From contig DAYH01000010.1 in NCBI GenBank assembly GCA_002506825.1, positions 1-23,531 of the forward strand: DNA of 23,531 nucleotides. The letters run 5' to 3'. Position numbers and translations under genes: made by a program. Position 1 is the stretch's first letter. Every line of letters starts with the position of its first letter. Shown here one piece after another: positions 16,621 through 23,531 of the stretch. This DNA comes from Euryarchaeota archaeon UBA103 (lineage in GTDB: Archaea > Thermoplasmatota > Poseidoniia > Poseidoniales > Thalassarchaeaceae). The notes under the pieces were generated by a model that worked only from the letters and a program-made list of their open reading frames with translations, made no database searches and was not told the origin of the DNA.

Positions 16621-18402
16621 ATGGACAAAATCTACAATGATTTCACAATTAATGTCGCTACTGCAAACGGAACCGGTTCGCAGTCCTCTAATCTAATAAT
16701 ACTGCACTCAATGTTTGAAATGGGAGTCCCCGTGAGTGGTAAGAATCTCTTCCCTAGCAATATCTCTGGACTTCCCACTTGGTTCATTATCAGGGCAAGT
16801 GACAAGGGCTACCAAGCCCCTGGCGATGATACAAATATTCAGATTATCATGAATAAAGACACCTGGGAAAAGGATCTGAGAGCCTTAGATCCCGGCACCA
16901 TTGTCATTTACAATGAAGATGCAAAGATGCCTGTAGAGAGGGAAGATTGCATTTGTCTGGGGATGCCTATGACATCGATGGCTAGAGGAATTAGTCCGAA
17001 GATGGCCAGATTGATGGCCAATATGTATTATGTCGGAGGAATAGCACACCTTTTGGGAATAGAGGAGGGGGCAATATCAAGCGCCGTTGAGCAACAGTTC
17101 AGAGGTAAGGAGAATGCCATAGCCATGAATCTGCAGGCGATCTCAGAGGCGCGTTCATATGCCTCTGAAAATTGGGGCGATGTCTGTGAATTTGCCGTGA
17201 TAGCTAGAGAAAAATCTAGTGATACTTTCCTGATAGAGGGGAACGAGGCGGTTGCACTGGGTTGTATCTATGGGGGGATAAATATGCTTTCTTGGTACCC
17301 AATAACCCCATCTTCATCATTAGCAGAGGCGATAATCCACTGGATCCCCCAACTGAGAGAGGCCGATGATGGTGGCTCCACATGTGCTGTGGTTCAGGCT
17401 GAAGACGAGCTGGCTGCCGCTGGAATGGTCTTAGGAGCTGGTTGGGCAGGGGGCAGGGGAATGACCTGCACTAGCGGCCCGGGCATTTCTCTAATGTCAG
17501 AATTCATCGGCTTGTTCTACTTCGCTGAGGTCCCTGGTGTAATTTGGGATATCAACAGAACTGGTCCGTCCACTGGCCTACCAACTAGGACCCAACAGGG
17601 AGATCTTTCTATGTGCTATGAAGCTAGCCACGGAGACACCCAACATATCGTCCTCATTCCGGGAACTGTCAATGAATGCTTCGAATTCGGCTGGAGGGCT
17701 TTCGACTATGCGGAGAGATTCCAGACACTAGTTTTCGGATTTGGAGATCTCGATCTGGGCATGAACCGATGGAGCACATCAGGTTTTGATTACCCCAGCG
17801 AGAAAATGGACAGAGGGAAGGTCATCAGAACTCAAGAGCAGCTGGATGCAATTTCAGATTTCGGGAGATACAGAGATGTGGACGGGGATGGTGTTGCCTA
17901 CAGGACACTGCCAGGAAGTGGCCTTGCACCAATTCTGTACAGGGGGACTGGTCATGACGAGGATGGGGTATACTCTGAAGATCCACAGGTCTACTATGAA
18001 GCTATGCAACGACTCAAGAGGAAGATCGAAGGATCTCGAGATGTCTTGCCTGCACCTATCATTCGAGAGGAGGACGAGGGAGATGTGGGAATAATCTTCT
18101 ATGGAAGCATGGAGAACTCCATAGTGGAGATAGATGACATGTTGGAGGAGCGCGGCATGTCAGTCAGTACGTGTCGGGTCAGGGCCCTACCTTATCACTC
18201 AGAAGTGGAGGGCTTCATTGAGAGGCATGACCGCGTGGTTGTCATGGAAGTAAACAGAGATGGCCAGCTACATGGAATCTTGAGGAAGGAGCTCCCCAAG
18301 CATCTGATACCCAAGCTTTACTCTGTCGCATACAGCGATGGCCTCCCTCCGAAGGCAAGGGAGTATGCGAATCGGGTTGTCGAAGTTCTGGAGGCTGATT
18401 AA
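16621..18402 (+). CDS. korA: 2-oxoacid:ferredoxin oxidoreductase, fused gamma-alpha subunit
   Basis: This 593-residue chain joins the gamma domain (residues 1-190; NVATANGTGSQSSNLI) to the alpha domain (from about 203; EGNEAVALGCIYGGINMLSW). The signature YPITPSSSLAEAI starts at 226, and YPITP contacts the 2-oxoacid. QAEDELAAAGMVLGAGWAGG (259-278) and TSGPGISLMSEFIGL are conserved around the thiamine pyrophosphate site. With the beta subunit it oxidatively decarboxylates a 2-oxoacid to acyl-CoA and reduces ferredoxin. The size and fused order fit the two-subunit Kor/Por group of haloarchaea, Sulfolobus and actinobacteria. 2-oxoglutarate is the most likely substrate given the aconitase gene nearby, but pyruvate cannot be excluded. 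ATG 16621 is favoured because the first strand follows directly. Confidence 0.92.
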   Translation: MDKIYNDFTINVATANGTGSQSSNLIILHSMFEMGVPVSGKNLFPSNISGLPTWFIIRASDKGYQAPGDDTNIQIIMNKDTWEKDLRALDPGTIVIYNEDAKMPVEREDCICLGMPMTSMARGISPKMARLMANMYYVGGIAHLLGIEEGAISSAVEQQFRGKENAIAMNLQAISEARSYASENWGDVCEFAVIAREKSSDTFLIEGNEAVALGCIYGGINMLSWYPITPSSSLAEAIIHWIPQLREADDGGSTCAVVQAEDELAAAGMVLGAGWAGGRGMTCTSGPGISLMSEFIGLFYFAEVPGVIWDINRTGPSTGLPTRTQQGDLSMCYEASHGDTQHIVLIPGTVNECFEFGWRAFDYAERFQTLVFGFGDLDLGMNRWSTSGFDYPSEKMDRGKVIRTQEQLDAISDFGRYRDVDGDGVAYRTLPGSGLAPILYRGTGHDEDGVYSEDPQVYYEAMQRLKRKIEGSRDVLPAPIIREEDEGDVGIIFYGSMENSIVEIDDMLEERGMSVSTCRVRALPYHSEVEGFIERHDRVVVMEVNRDGQLHGILRKELPKHLIPKLYSVAYSDGLPPKAREYANRVVEVLEAD

Positions 18403-18403
18403 T

Positions 18404-19432
18404 ATGGTCAAATTGAATGTTCTGAATCTCGAAAAGTCAGAGTACAAGGGCGGAAAGTCATCATTATGTCCTGGTTGTGGTCATGACCAAATTTCCAATG
18501 TAATTATCCAAGCCGCATGGGAGAATGGCATAAAGCCAGAAGGGATTGCAAAGATGAGTGGCATTGGTTGCTCCTCTAAGACGCCTGCGTATTTTCTTGC
18601 TAAGAGTCATGGATTCAATACTGTGCATGGAAGGATGCCATCGGTGACTACTGGTGCCAATATGATAAACAAGGACCTGGCATTCATTGCAGTTTCCGGA
18701 GATGGAGATACGGCCAGTATCGGAATTGGGCAGTTCATCCACGCCATAAGAAGAAACCTCGATATGGTCTACATAATTGAGAACAATGGAGTCTATGGGT
18801 TGACCAAGGGGCAGTATAGCGCCACAGTTGAAAAGGGATCTAAGAAAAAGAAGGGGTCGGTTAACGAACAATCCCCGATTGACCTGTGTGCTATGGCCGT
18901 AAACCTGGGATGTACATTCGTAGCTAGATCATTTTCCGGAAGCAAGAAGCAACTCACCGCTTTGCTCAGGGCCGCTATGAGCCATAGGGGGATGGCCATT
19001 ATCGATGTTATCTCTCCTTGTGTCACATTCGCAAATAACGATGAGTCTTACAGATCCTACAATTACGTGAAGACAAATGATGAGGTGCTCCATATTGTCG
19101 ACTATATTCCACACTTCTCTCCTCTTTCCGAGGTTGAGGTACCTGAAGGAGAGTTTAGCGATATCTCGTTATTCGATGGTTCCACACTGAGGCTGGAAAC
19201 TGTCTCTGAAGACCACGACCCTGGAGATGCCGTAGCGGCATTGAGGGCGATTCACGAAGCGACTCAGGACGGACGGCATGTAACTGGACTACTCTATTAC
19301 AATCCAAATCAGCCAACTGCTACTGATACTCTTGGATTGACAGATACACCGTTGATGGGACTTTCTGACAAAGAGATGCGCCCTAGTGCAGAGAGCCTAG
19401 AGAAGGTCAATGCTGGATTCAGGGCCAGATGA
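18404..19432 (+). CDS. korB: 2-oxoacid:ferredoxin oxidoreductase, beta subunit
   Basis: The 342-residue beta subunit binds thiamine pyrophosphate and the single [4Fe-4S] cluster of two-subunit enzymes. CPGCGHD gives Cys22 and Cys25; Cys56 (SGIGCSS) and Cys206 (SPCVTF) complete four ligands, with spacing close to that of Sulfolobus enzymes. SGDGDTASIG (98-107) and ENNGVYGLTKGQ (126-137) form the TPP/Mg motif. The C-terminal tail includes PLMGLSDKE, as in other Kor/Por beta chains. The start is ATG 18404, one base after the korA stop (TAA-T-ATG), so the two are translationally coupled; an earlier in-frame start at 18338 would lie inside korA and is unneeded. Electrons leave by ferredoxin, since no ferredoxin domain is fused. 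Assignment as a pair is firm; substrate choice is as for korA. Confidence 0.93.
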   Translation: MVKLNVLNLEKSEYKGGKSSLCPGCGHDQISNVIIQAAWENGIKPEGIAKMSGIGCSSKTPAYFLAKSHGFNTVHGRMPSVTTGANMINKDLAFIAVSGDGDTASIGIGQFIHAIRRNLDMVYIIENNGVYGLTKGQYSATVEKGSKKKKGSVNEQSPIDLCAMAVNLGCTFVARSFSGSKKQLTALLRAAMSHRGMAIIDVISPCVTFANNDESYRSYNYVKTNDEVLHIVDYIPHFSPLSEVEVPEGEFSDISLFDGSTLRLETVSEDHDPGDAVAALRAIHEATQDGRHVTGLLYYNPNQPTATDTLGLTDTPLMGLSDKEMRPSAESLEKVNAGFRAR

Positions 19433-19456
19433 CACTCTCATCGCTCGGATTCGTTG

Positions 19457-19463
19457 AAATATT
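19457..19463 (+). promoter_or_regulatory. Probable TATA box of tRNA-Gln
   Basis: AAATATT is centred about 26 bp upstream of the first tRNA base, the normal spacing for archaeal promoters with a start at or near the mature 5' end. It allows transcription independent of korB, which ends 53 bp before the tRNA. Confidence 0.45.
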
Positions 19464-19485
19464 GGACCTGTGTCGGAATGACGCT

Positions 19486-19561
19486 AGTCCCTTAGTGTAG
19501 TGGTCCATCATATGGCACTCTGGATGCCATGACCCTGGTTCGAATCCGGGAGGGACTACCA
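19486..19561 (+). tRNA. tRNA-Gln (anticodon CUG), CCA encoded
   Basis: A complete cloverleaf can be folded by eye: acceptor stem AGTCCCT/AGGGACT (7 bp), a short D arm, anticodon stem TGGCA/TGCCA around loop CTCTGGA with anticodon CTG, and T arm CCTGG-TTCGAAT-CCGGG with one G-U pair. The discriminator base is A (19558) and the CCA end (19559-19561) is encoded. There is no intron. The first pair is A1-U72, which is the identity element by which the archaeal amidotransferase GatDE recognises mischarged Glu-tRNA-Gln, so Gln-tRNA is probably made by the indirect route. The CUG anticodon reads CAG codons. The gene is on the plus strand and ends 1 bp from the stop of a converging small gene. Confidence 0.95.
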
Positions 19562-19562
19562 A

Positions 19563-19742
19563 TCACACTGATCGATACAGTAGCTGTGAGACCCAGCTAA
19601 ATATTATGATAATCATGAACCAACCAAGACCGGTTCGTATCATCCTTGACTCTTCCCTCTTTGGAGGAAATGGATCGATTCCTGCCTCTAGAGCCTCTGC
19701 AATAATCGCCAATTCCTCCTCGATAGTTTCTGGTTGATTCAT
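19563..19742 (-). CDS. Small single-pass membrane protein, 59 residues
   Basis: This short frame has ATG 19742 and a TGA ending at 19563. The product has an acidic helical N-terminus (IEEELAIIAEALEAGIDPFP), a basic patch (PKREESR), and one hydrophobic helix (WFMIIIIFSWVSQLLY) ending with Arg-Ser-Val. An ideal GAGGG site lies 6 bp before the start and overlaps the TGA stop of the aldo/keto reductase gene, with only 9 bp between the two genes, so translation is coupled. The combination of a good ribosome-binding site, operon position and protein-like composition argues that it is real despite its length. The N-terminal part is predicted inside the cell. The family is unknown; it could be an accessory subunit or a regulator for a membrane partner. 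It ends 1 bp short of the tRNA-Gln 3' end on the other strand. Confidence 0.7.
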   Translation of the reverse strand: MNQPETIEEELAIIAEALEAGIDPFPPKREESRMIRTGLGWFMIIIIFSWVSQLLYRSV

Positions 19743-19748
19743 AGATAT

Positions 19749-19753
19749 CCCTC
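19749..19753 (-). promoter_or_regulatory. Shine-Dalgarno site overlapping the aldo/keto reductase stop codon
   Basis: The minus strand reads TGAGGGATATCTATG: the TGA stop of the reductase shares bases with GAGGG, and six bases lead to the next ATG. This layout indicates translation coupling and defines the start of the small membrane protein. Confidence 0.6.
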
Positions 19754-20603
19754 ATGGCTCTACTGTGGGGTCCCAACCCGAGATATAATTCTCATTCATG
19801 GATTGGAAATACTCTAACACTGATGAGATGTCTAATTCCTGGGAGTGAAAATTCTCCTCTATTCTATCGCTATTACTAGACTTAGGTATTGTGATTGACC
19901 CTGAATCTATGCACCATTTTATTGCGGCCTGGGCCGGAGTACATCCCAGTATTTTCGCCACTTCGACCAAGTCTTGGTCGTTCACCTTGTGTCCCCTGGC
20001 CAAAGGGGAATATGCCATCGGGACAGCCCCAATTTCCTTAGTTGCGGATATTAGATCCGGCCTTTGTAGCCACGGATTGATTTCAATTTGGTTAACAGCA
20101 GGCATTATTCTCGCGTATGATTTCATTTCTTGTAGATGGTGATGACCGTAATTACTTACGCCAATTGAGCGAACCAATCCTGTCTCTAAACAATCCTCCA
20201 TTGCCTTCCAAACTTGTGGCCTTACCTCCAAGTCTTCCGGTGGGGCATGTACAAGATATAGGTCAATTGCGCCAATTCCTAGATTATCGTGACTTTCCTG
20301 GCACCTTCTAATCACCTCATCATAGCTGGTTGCATGGGGCCTCCTTAGTTTGGTAACTACGAAAATATCATCCCTAGTTACTTCTGACTCACGAACGGCC
20401 TCTCCTACCTCTGACTCATTACCGTAGGCCATGGCAGTATCGATTAACCTGTAGCCATATTCAATCGCATGAGAGACTGCTTTCTTGCACTCTCCGTGCC
20501 CCTTCATCAAGTAGACCCCTAAGCCAAACATTGGTATGTCGACCTGTGAGGTCATTTCTCCAGTCTTGGCATCCTTGTGTCCTATCTTAATCGTGCCAGA
20601 CAT
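19752..20603 (-). CDS. Aldo/keto reductase
   Basis: From ATG 20603 the protein has 283 residues, the usual size of aldo/keto reductases with a (beta/alpha)8 barrel. The catalytic tetrad is present: Asp55 and Tyr60 in LIDTAMAYGNE, Lys85 in VVTKLRRP, and His119 in YLVHAPPED. Family motifs GLVRSIGVSN (142-151), NQIEINPW and IPKSS (239-243, the NADPH phosphate contact) follow, and the chain ends in SGWDPT. It should reduce aldehydes or ketones to alcohols with NADPH in the cytosol; the substrate (for instance 2,5-diketogluconate-like sugars or methylglyoxal) is not readable. In-frame ATGs at 20624, 20636 and 20648 exist, but this start gives the usual N-terminus length. It is divergent from the NUDIX/MBL gene (74 bp apart) and forms an operon with a small membrane protein. 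Confidence 0.9.
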   Translation of the reverse strand: MSGTIKIGHKDAKTGEMTSQVDIPMFGLGVYLMKGHGECKKAVSHAIEYGYRLIDTAMAYGNESEVGEAVRESEVTRDDIFVVTKLRRPHATSYDEVIRRCQESHDNLGIGAIDLYLVHAPPEDLEVRPQVWKAMEDCLETGLVRSIGVSNYGHHHLQEMKSYARIMPAVNQIEINPWLQRPDLISATKEIGAVPMAYSPLARGHKVNDQDLVEVAKILGCTPAQAAIKWCIDSGSITIPKSSNSDRIEENFHSQELDISSVLEYFQSMNENYISGWDPTVEP

Positions 20604-20677
20604 AGTACTGTGAGGTTGTGACATGTAATCAAACATTGCCACAGCCATGTTGAAGCGTCGTATCTCTTCGAGAGTAT

Positions 20678-22222
20678 GTGAGTGAGATACCAGAGGGCCT
20701 GGAGTTACCTGATGCCAATACATCGAAAATACGACGCTCTGCCTCGGTGGTACTTAGTAGAAAGACTCCGGAAGGGCATGAAGTTCTTCTTGGCCATAGA
20801 GTCTCCGAATTGGCAAGCTTTCCTGACTACTGGGCGTTCCCAGGAGGAGGGATAAGCAGAGTCGACCTTGAAGCGGCTAAGATTCTGAAAGGGAAGCTAG
20901 ACGTGGGTGATTCCTATGAGGAGGCTTGCTTTGCTCTGCTTAGAGAGATGGTTGAGGAGATTGGCCTTTCCCCGGGAGGGGGGGGTACGATTGTTGAGGT
21001 CTCACCGAGCATCAGGGAATCTGTTTGTGGGGATAAGTCTGAATGGCTGAGGCTAGTTAATGATGGAGAGATTGTGATCGAGGGTTTCCATTGTGAGATG
21101 ATCACAGATAGGACTACCCCCCCATTCTCCCCAATGAGATTCCAGAACTACTTCTTCCACGTACCCATGGAGGATTCCATGGCTTCCCCTACATTCCCAC
21201 CTGGGCGATCTGAATTCGACGATTTCAGGTGGTGGAGACCTAGGGATTTGATACAGCAATGGGAGGAAAATACTGTTCGTCTACCGCCCCCCATTGTTAC
21301 ACTGGTGAGGGATCTAGCCATGGAGGCAGAGAGGCAGGGAGATCTACTCTCTGCATGTGAAAAATTGAGTAACGACCCGCCCTCTGGAGAACATAGGATT
21401 GAATTTGCCCCTAATGTGGAAGTTTTTCCACTTAGGACAGAGACTATCCCTCCCTCCACTCATACTAATTGCTATATCCTTGGCGAATTGGGTGGTGAGT
21501 GTGTAGTGGTCGATCCAGCCGCTAAATCGGAAGAGTCTCTAGCTTACCTAGAAAGTAAGATTTCAGAAGTTGTCTCATCCGGATCCAAGATTGTGGCAAC
21601 GATTTTCACACATCGACATCCAGATCACATAGGGGATCTTTCAAGAATTTCAGAGATTTATGATGCTCCAATTTGGGCTAGCTCGATTACTCTCGATTCT
21701 ATCTCTCATGAGGGTTTATCCTCGATTATTGAGGAGGGCGATTCATTCGCCTTGAGAGGAGCCAGTGGAATGATCGAATGGGAGGTCATAGAAACGCCCG
21801 GTCATTGTCCTGGGCACATCTGTCTAGTGGGCGACTCTGGGATTGTGAGTGGAGACAATTGCGTTGTGGTCGGGACTATTCTAGTTCCCTCCTCAGACGG
21901 CAATATGAATTCATACATCTCTGGATTAGAGCGAATTCTTTCTCTTGGACCTACAATGCTTTTCCCCGGCCATGGTCCTGCCTGCACCAATCCTACACGA
22001 ATTTTGGAGAGATATATCAAACACAGAACTGCGAGACATGATGGTGTCCTCAATGCAGTCTCATCTGGATTGAGTAGTTTGGAAGAAATTACGTTACATG
22101 CATATCAGGACTCGCCCGATGCTCATCCCATTTTATCTCGAGATCAGGCATTATCACATCTGAACTCACTTGTTGAGTCTAACATTGTAGAGGTTCGAGC
22201 AGGTCACTACTTCCCAGCTTAA
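20678..22222 (+). CDS. NUDIX hydrolase fused to a metallo-beta-lactamase-fold hydrolase (LACTB2-like)
   Basis: The start is GTG (no ATG is available in frame nearby). The 514-residue chain has two catalytic units. Residues 20-215 are NUDIX: FPGGG (54-58), then an insertion and REMVEEIGL (89-97). The spacing between PGG and REXXEE is enlarged, as in eukaryotic NUDT19-like CoA diphosphatases. Residues 245-440 are metallo-beta-lactamase fold: TNCYILG, THRHPDHIGD (311-320) with the HxHxDH metal motif, TPGHCPGH (373-380), Asp393 (SGDN) and PGHGP (430-434). All metal ligands are present, so it should be active. Residues 440-514 are a winged-helix-like tail as in human LACTB2. Activities are probably diphosphate cleavage (CoA or dinucleotide) plus thioester or phosphodiester hydrolysis; the joint substrate is unknown. 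A similar fusion may exist elsewhere; I could not check. Confidence 0.88.
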   Translation: MSEIPEGLELPDANTSKIRRSASVVLSRKTPEGHEVLLGHRVSELASFPDYWAFPGGGISRVDLEAAKILKGKLDVGDSYEEACFALLREMVEEIGLSPGGGGTIVEVSPSIRESVCGDKSEWLRLVNDGEIVIEGFHCEMITDRTTPPFSPMRFQNYFFHVPMEDSMASPTFPPGRSEFDDFRWWRPRDLIQQWEENTVRLPPPIVTLVRDLAMEAERQGDLLSACEKLSNDPPSGEHRIEFAPNVEVFPLRTETIPPSTHTNCYILGELGGECVVVDPAAKSEESLAYLESKISEVVSSGSKIVATIFTHRHPDHIGDLSRISEIYDAPIWASSITLDSISHEGLSSIIEEGDSFALRGASGMIEWEVIETPGHCPGHICLVGDSGIVSGDNCVVVGTILVPSSDGNMNSYISGLERILSLGPTMLFPGHGPACTNPTRILERYIKHRTARHDGVLNAVSSGLSSLEEITLHAYQDSPDAHPILSRDQALSHLNSLVESNIVEVRAGHYFPA

Positions 22223-22252
22223 ATCGGGTCAACATTCAAACGAATGCACCTA

Positions 22253-22257
22253 GAGGG
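22253..22257 (+). promoter_or_regulatory. Shine-Dalgarno site of the retropepsin-like gene
   Basis: GAGGG with a 6-base spacer precedes ATG 22264, 41 bp after the NUDIX/MBL stop. It fixes the start and points to cotranscription of the two genes. Confidence 0.6.
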
Positions 22258-22263
22258 TCTAAC

Positions 22264-23531
22264 ATGACTGAAAGGTGGTGGGACAAGAAGGAGGAGGATT
22301 CCACAACCGAGGAAGACGTCGAGTCCGCGTCCAGTACTTTCAAAGATTCAGAATCCGGCGATGGAACTCCGGTGGAATTCATCGGGCAGAGGCTCGTGCT
22401 GAAGCCAGACAGAAACGGGTGCTTCTACGTCAATGGGAGTATTGGGAACATCGGGAACATAAATTTCCTAGTGGATACGGGAGCGAGCTACTGCGGAGTC
22501 GATGAAAGGACTGCCCAGATGCTCAATCTGGATCGGGGAGAAGTGGTGAGGACAACTACAGCTGCTGGCCCGGGATTTGGATACAGGACTGAATTGCCTG
22601 ACGTGACGGTCGGACAGATGTCGATAAGGAATGTTGAGGCCCTAATCAACCCCCTCAGGGAGGAGGAGGCGGACTTCTGCATTCTCGGTATGACGTTTCT
22701 TGAGCACATCGACTGGAAACACGAGAACGGGATGCTGATTCTAAACCCGGATGGGGAGTCGGATGGTACCAAGGTATACGGTTCGAGCACACGGTTCACC
22801 AAGTCTGATAACTGGCTTCTGGAGGACCCTGGTTATACTGTAGCAGCAATCGTACTCGCTCTCGGCCTCATTGCAACCTCATTCTTGGCAGTGGCTGCTA
22901 GTGGGACCAAGGATCAATGGGCGGTAACACAAGCTGAGGTACTTGAGAAATATCCGGGATACGACTGGGTGGAATATGAAGACTGCTATACGGATGACTG
23001 GGGAGACGAATACTGCGAATACTGGTATGAGTTAGATTGCTGGGCGGACTTGGACGTCTCACACTCTGTTGACAATACCACCTACTCCTCTGAGGTTGAT
23101 CATTTTCCAATCACAACTTATCAAGACTACGAAGGTGCGGAAGAGGACTGTTTGAATTACGCGGAGAATGGTACTATGCCAATAGGAAGTTTCGTTACAC
23201 TGTACTACAATACTGAGGACCCCAGTGAAGTCCGAGTTGATCCTCCATGGGATGAGATTTTCGGCTTGTTCTTGTGTGGAGTTATACAGCTAATCATGTT
23301 GATTGTTGTTCTAGTAATGGCCTATCTCGATGTAGGGGGCAATAGCGTGAGTTTGTCGTCGGGCGGCGGTAGGTACTACAGCGACCCTGGTTACTACGAC
23401 CGGCCTTGGCACAGGAGACCATGGTTCCATCGCAGACGCCGTTTCTACCGTCACAGAAGCAGTGGTTCTCATAGCAGAAGTAGTAGAGTCACTAGGAGTT
23501 CTGGAGGACGTAAAGGCGGCGGCAGGTCCGG
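22264..23531 (+). CDS. Membrane-anchored retropepsin-like aspartic protease with DUF3592-like segment (partial, 3' end outside window)
   Basis: An open frame of 422 codons runs off the right edge. Residues 40-165 form a single-lobe retroviral-type aspartic protease: FLVDTGASYCGV (catalytic Asp71), then VGQMSIRNVEALINP and the flap-end motif CILGMTFLEHIDW (139-151). The 'ILGMxFL' signature is that of the bacterial clan AA family TIGR02281. One Asp-Thr-Gly means it must dimerise. TM1 (190-213) and TM2 (332-354) enclose an acidic segment with four Cys and two sequons that resembles DUF3592. The tail (from 355) is rich in Arg, His and Ser. The positive tail suggests the protease and tail are inside the cell, with the loop outside. 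Substrate is unknown. Gene order places it in an operon behind the NUDIX/MBL fusion. Confidence 0.85.
   Translation, partial: MTERWWDKKEEDSTTEEDVESASSTFKDSESGDGTPVEFIGQRLVLKPDRNGCFYVNGSIGNIGNINFLVDTGASYCGVDERTAQMLNLDRGEVVRTTTAAGPGFGYRTELPDVTVGQMSIRNVEALINPLREEEADFCILGMTFLEHIDWKHENGMLILNPDGESDGTKVYGSSTRFTKSDNWLLEDPGYTVAAIVLALGLIATSFLAVAASGTKDQWAVTQAEVLEKYPGYDWVEYEDCYTDDWGDEYCEYWYELDCWADLDVSHSVDNTTYSSEVDHFPITTYQDYEGAEEDCLNYAENGTMPIGSFVTLYYNTEDPSEVRVDPPWDEIFGLFLCGVIQLIMLIVVLVMAYLDVGGNSVSLSSGGGRYYSDPGYYDRPWHRRPWFHRRRRFYRHRSSGSHSRSSRVTRSSGGRKGGGRS

Noticed and set aside
18338..18403. Earlier in-frame start of korB
   Set aside because: It overlaps the end of korA by 65 bases; the ATG one base after the korA stop gives the normal beta-subunit N-terminus.
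1..23531. Mobile elements, CRISPR arrays, defence systems, frameshifted genes
   Set aside because: I saw no transposase or integrase, no regularly spaced repeats, no Cas or toxin-antitoxin signatures and no split frames; the repeated motifs inside the giant gene are FG-GAP codons rather than DNA repeats.

Overview
The window looks like chromosomal DNA of a marine planktonic archaeon, most likely Marine Group II Euryarchaeota (Poseidoniales) or a close relative. The evidence is the mixture of gene types: an archaeal-type S-adenosylhomocysteinase, an H/ACA protein Gar1, a two-subunit 2-oxoacid:ferredoxin oxidoreductase with fused gamma-alpha chain, and a tRNA-Gln with the A1-U72 pair typical of archaea. 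There are also very long acidic secreted proteins with FG-GAP repeats and one C-terminal membrane anchor, and a bacterial-type aconitase. The lineage is an inference; no rRNA is present. Coding density is very high, with most gaps under 150 bp. I saw no insertion sequence, CRISPR array or phage module.

Layout. Positions 1-617 (minus) hold the 5' part of a PhnD-like substrate-binding lipoprotein. Its promoter carries two copies of the palindrome TTTAGG-N4-CCTAAA on either side of a TATA box. A plus-strand run follows (729-4186): an anchored surface protein, Gar1 with an Arg/Gly-rich tail, and a TPR membrane protein. A long minus-strand run (16473 down to 4194) encodes an exported membrane-anchored cyclophilin, aconitase, a small protein with a possible winged helix, a surface protein of about 2,140 residues, and S-adenosylhomocysteinase. 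A 147-bp divergent region separates this from korA-korB on the plus strand (16621-19432), followed by tRNA-Gln(CUG). On the minus strand an aldo/keto reductase (20603-19752) is followed by a previously easy-to-miss 59-residue membrane protein (19742-19563). On the plus strand a NUDIX/metallo-beta-lactamase fusion (20678-22222) is followed by a membrane-bound retropepsin-like protease fused to a DUF3592-like segment, which runs off the right edge.

Functionally, aconitase and KorAB are two steps of the TCA cycle on either side of one divergent promoter region. AhcY clears the product inhibitor of methyltransferases. Gar1 and tRNA-Gln are translation/RNA-modification housekeeping. The rest concerns the cell envelope: uptake, adhesion or polymer binding, extracytoplasmic folding and membrane proteolysis. 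The most original items are the DtxR-like operator pair on a PhnD-like transporter gene, the inside-facing retropepsin with a basic tail, the Gar1 tail, and the conserved-looking cytoplasmic tail of the giant protein.
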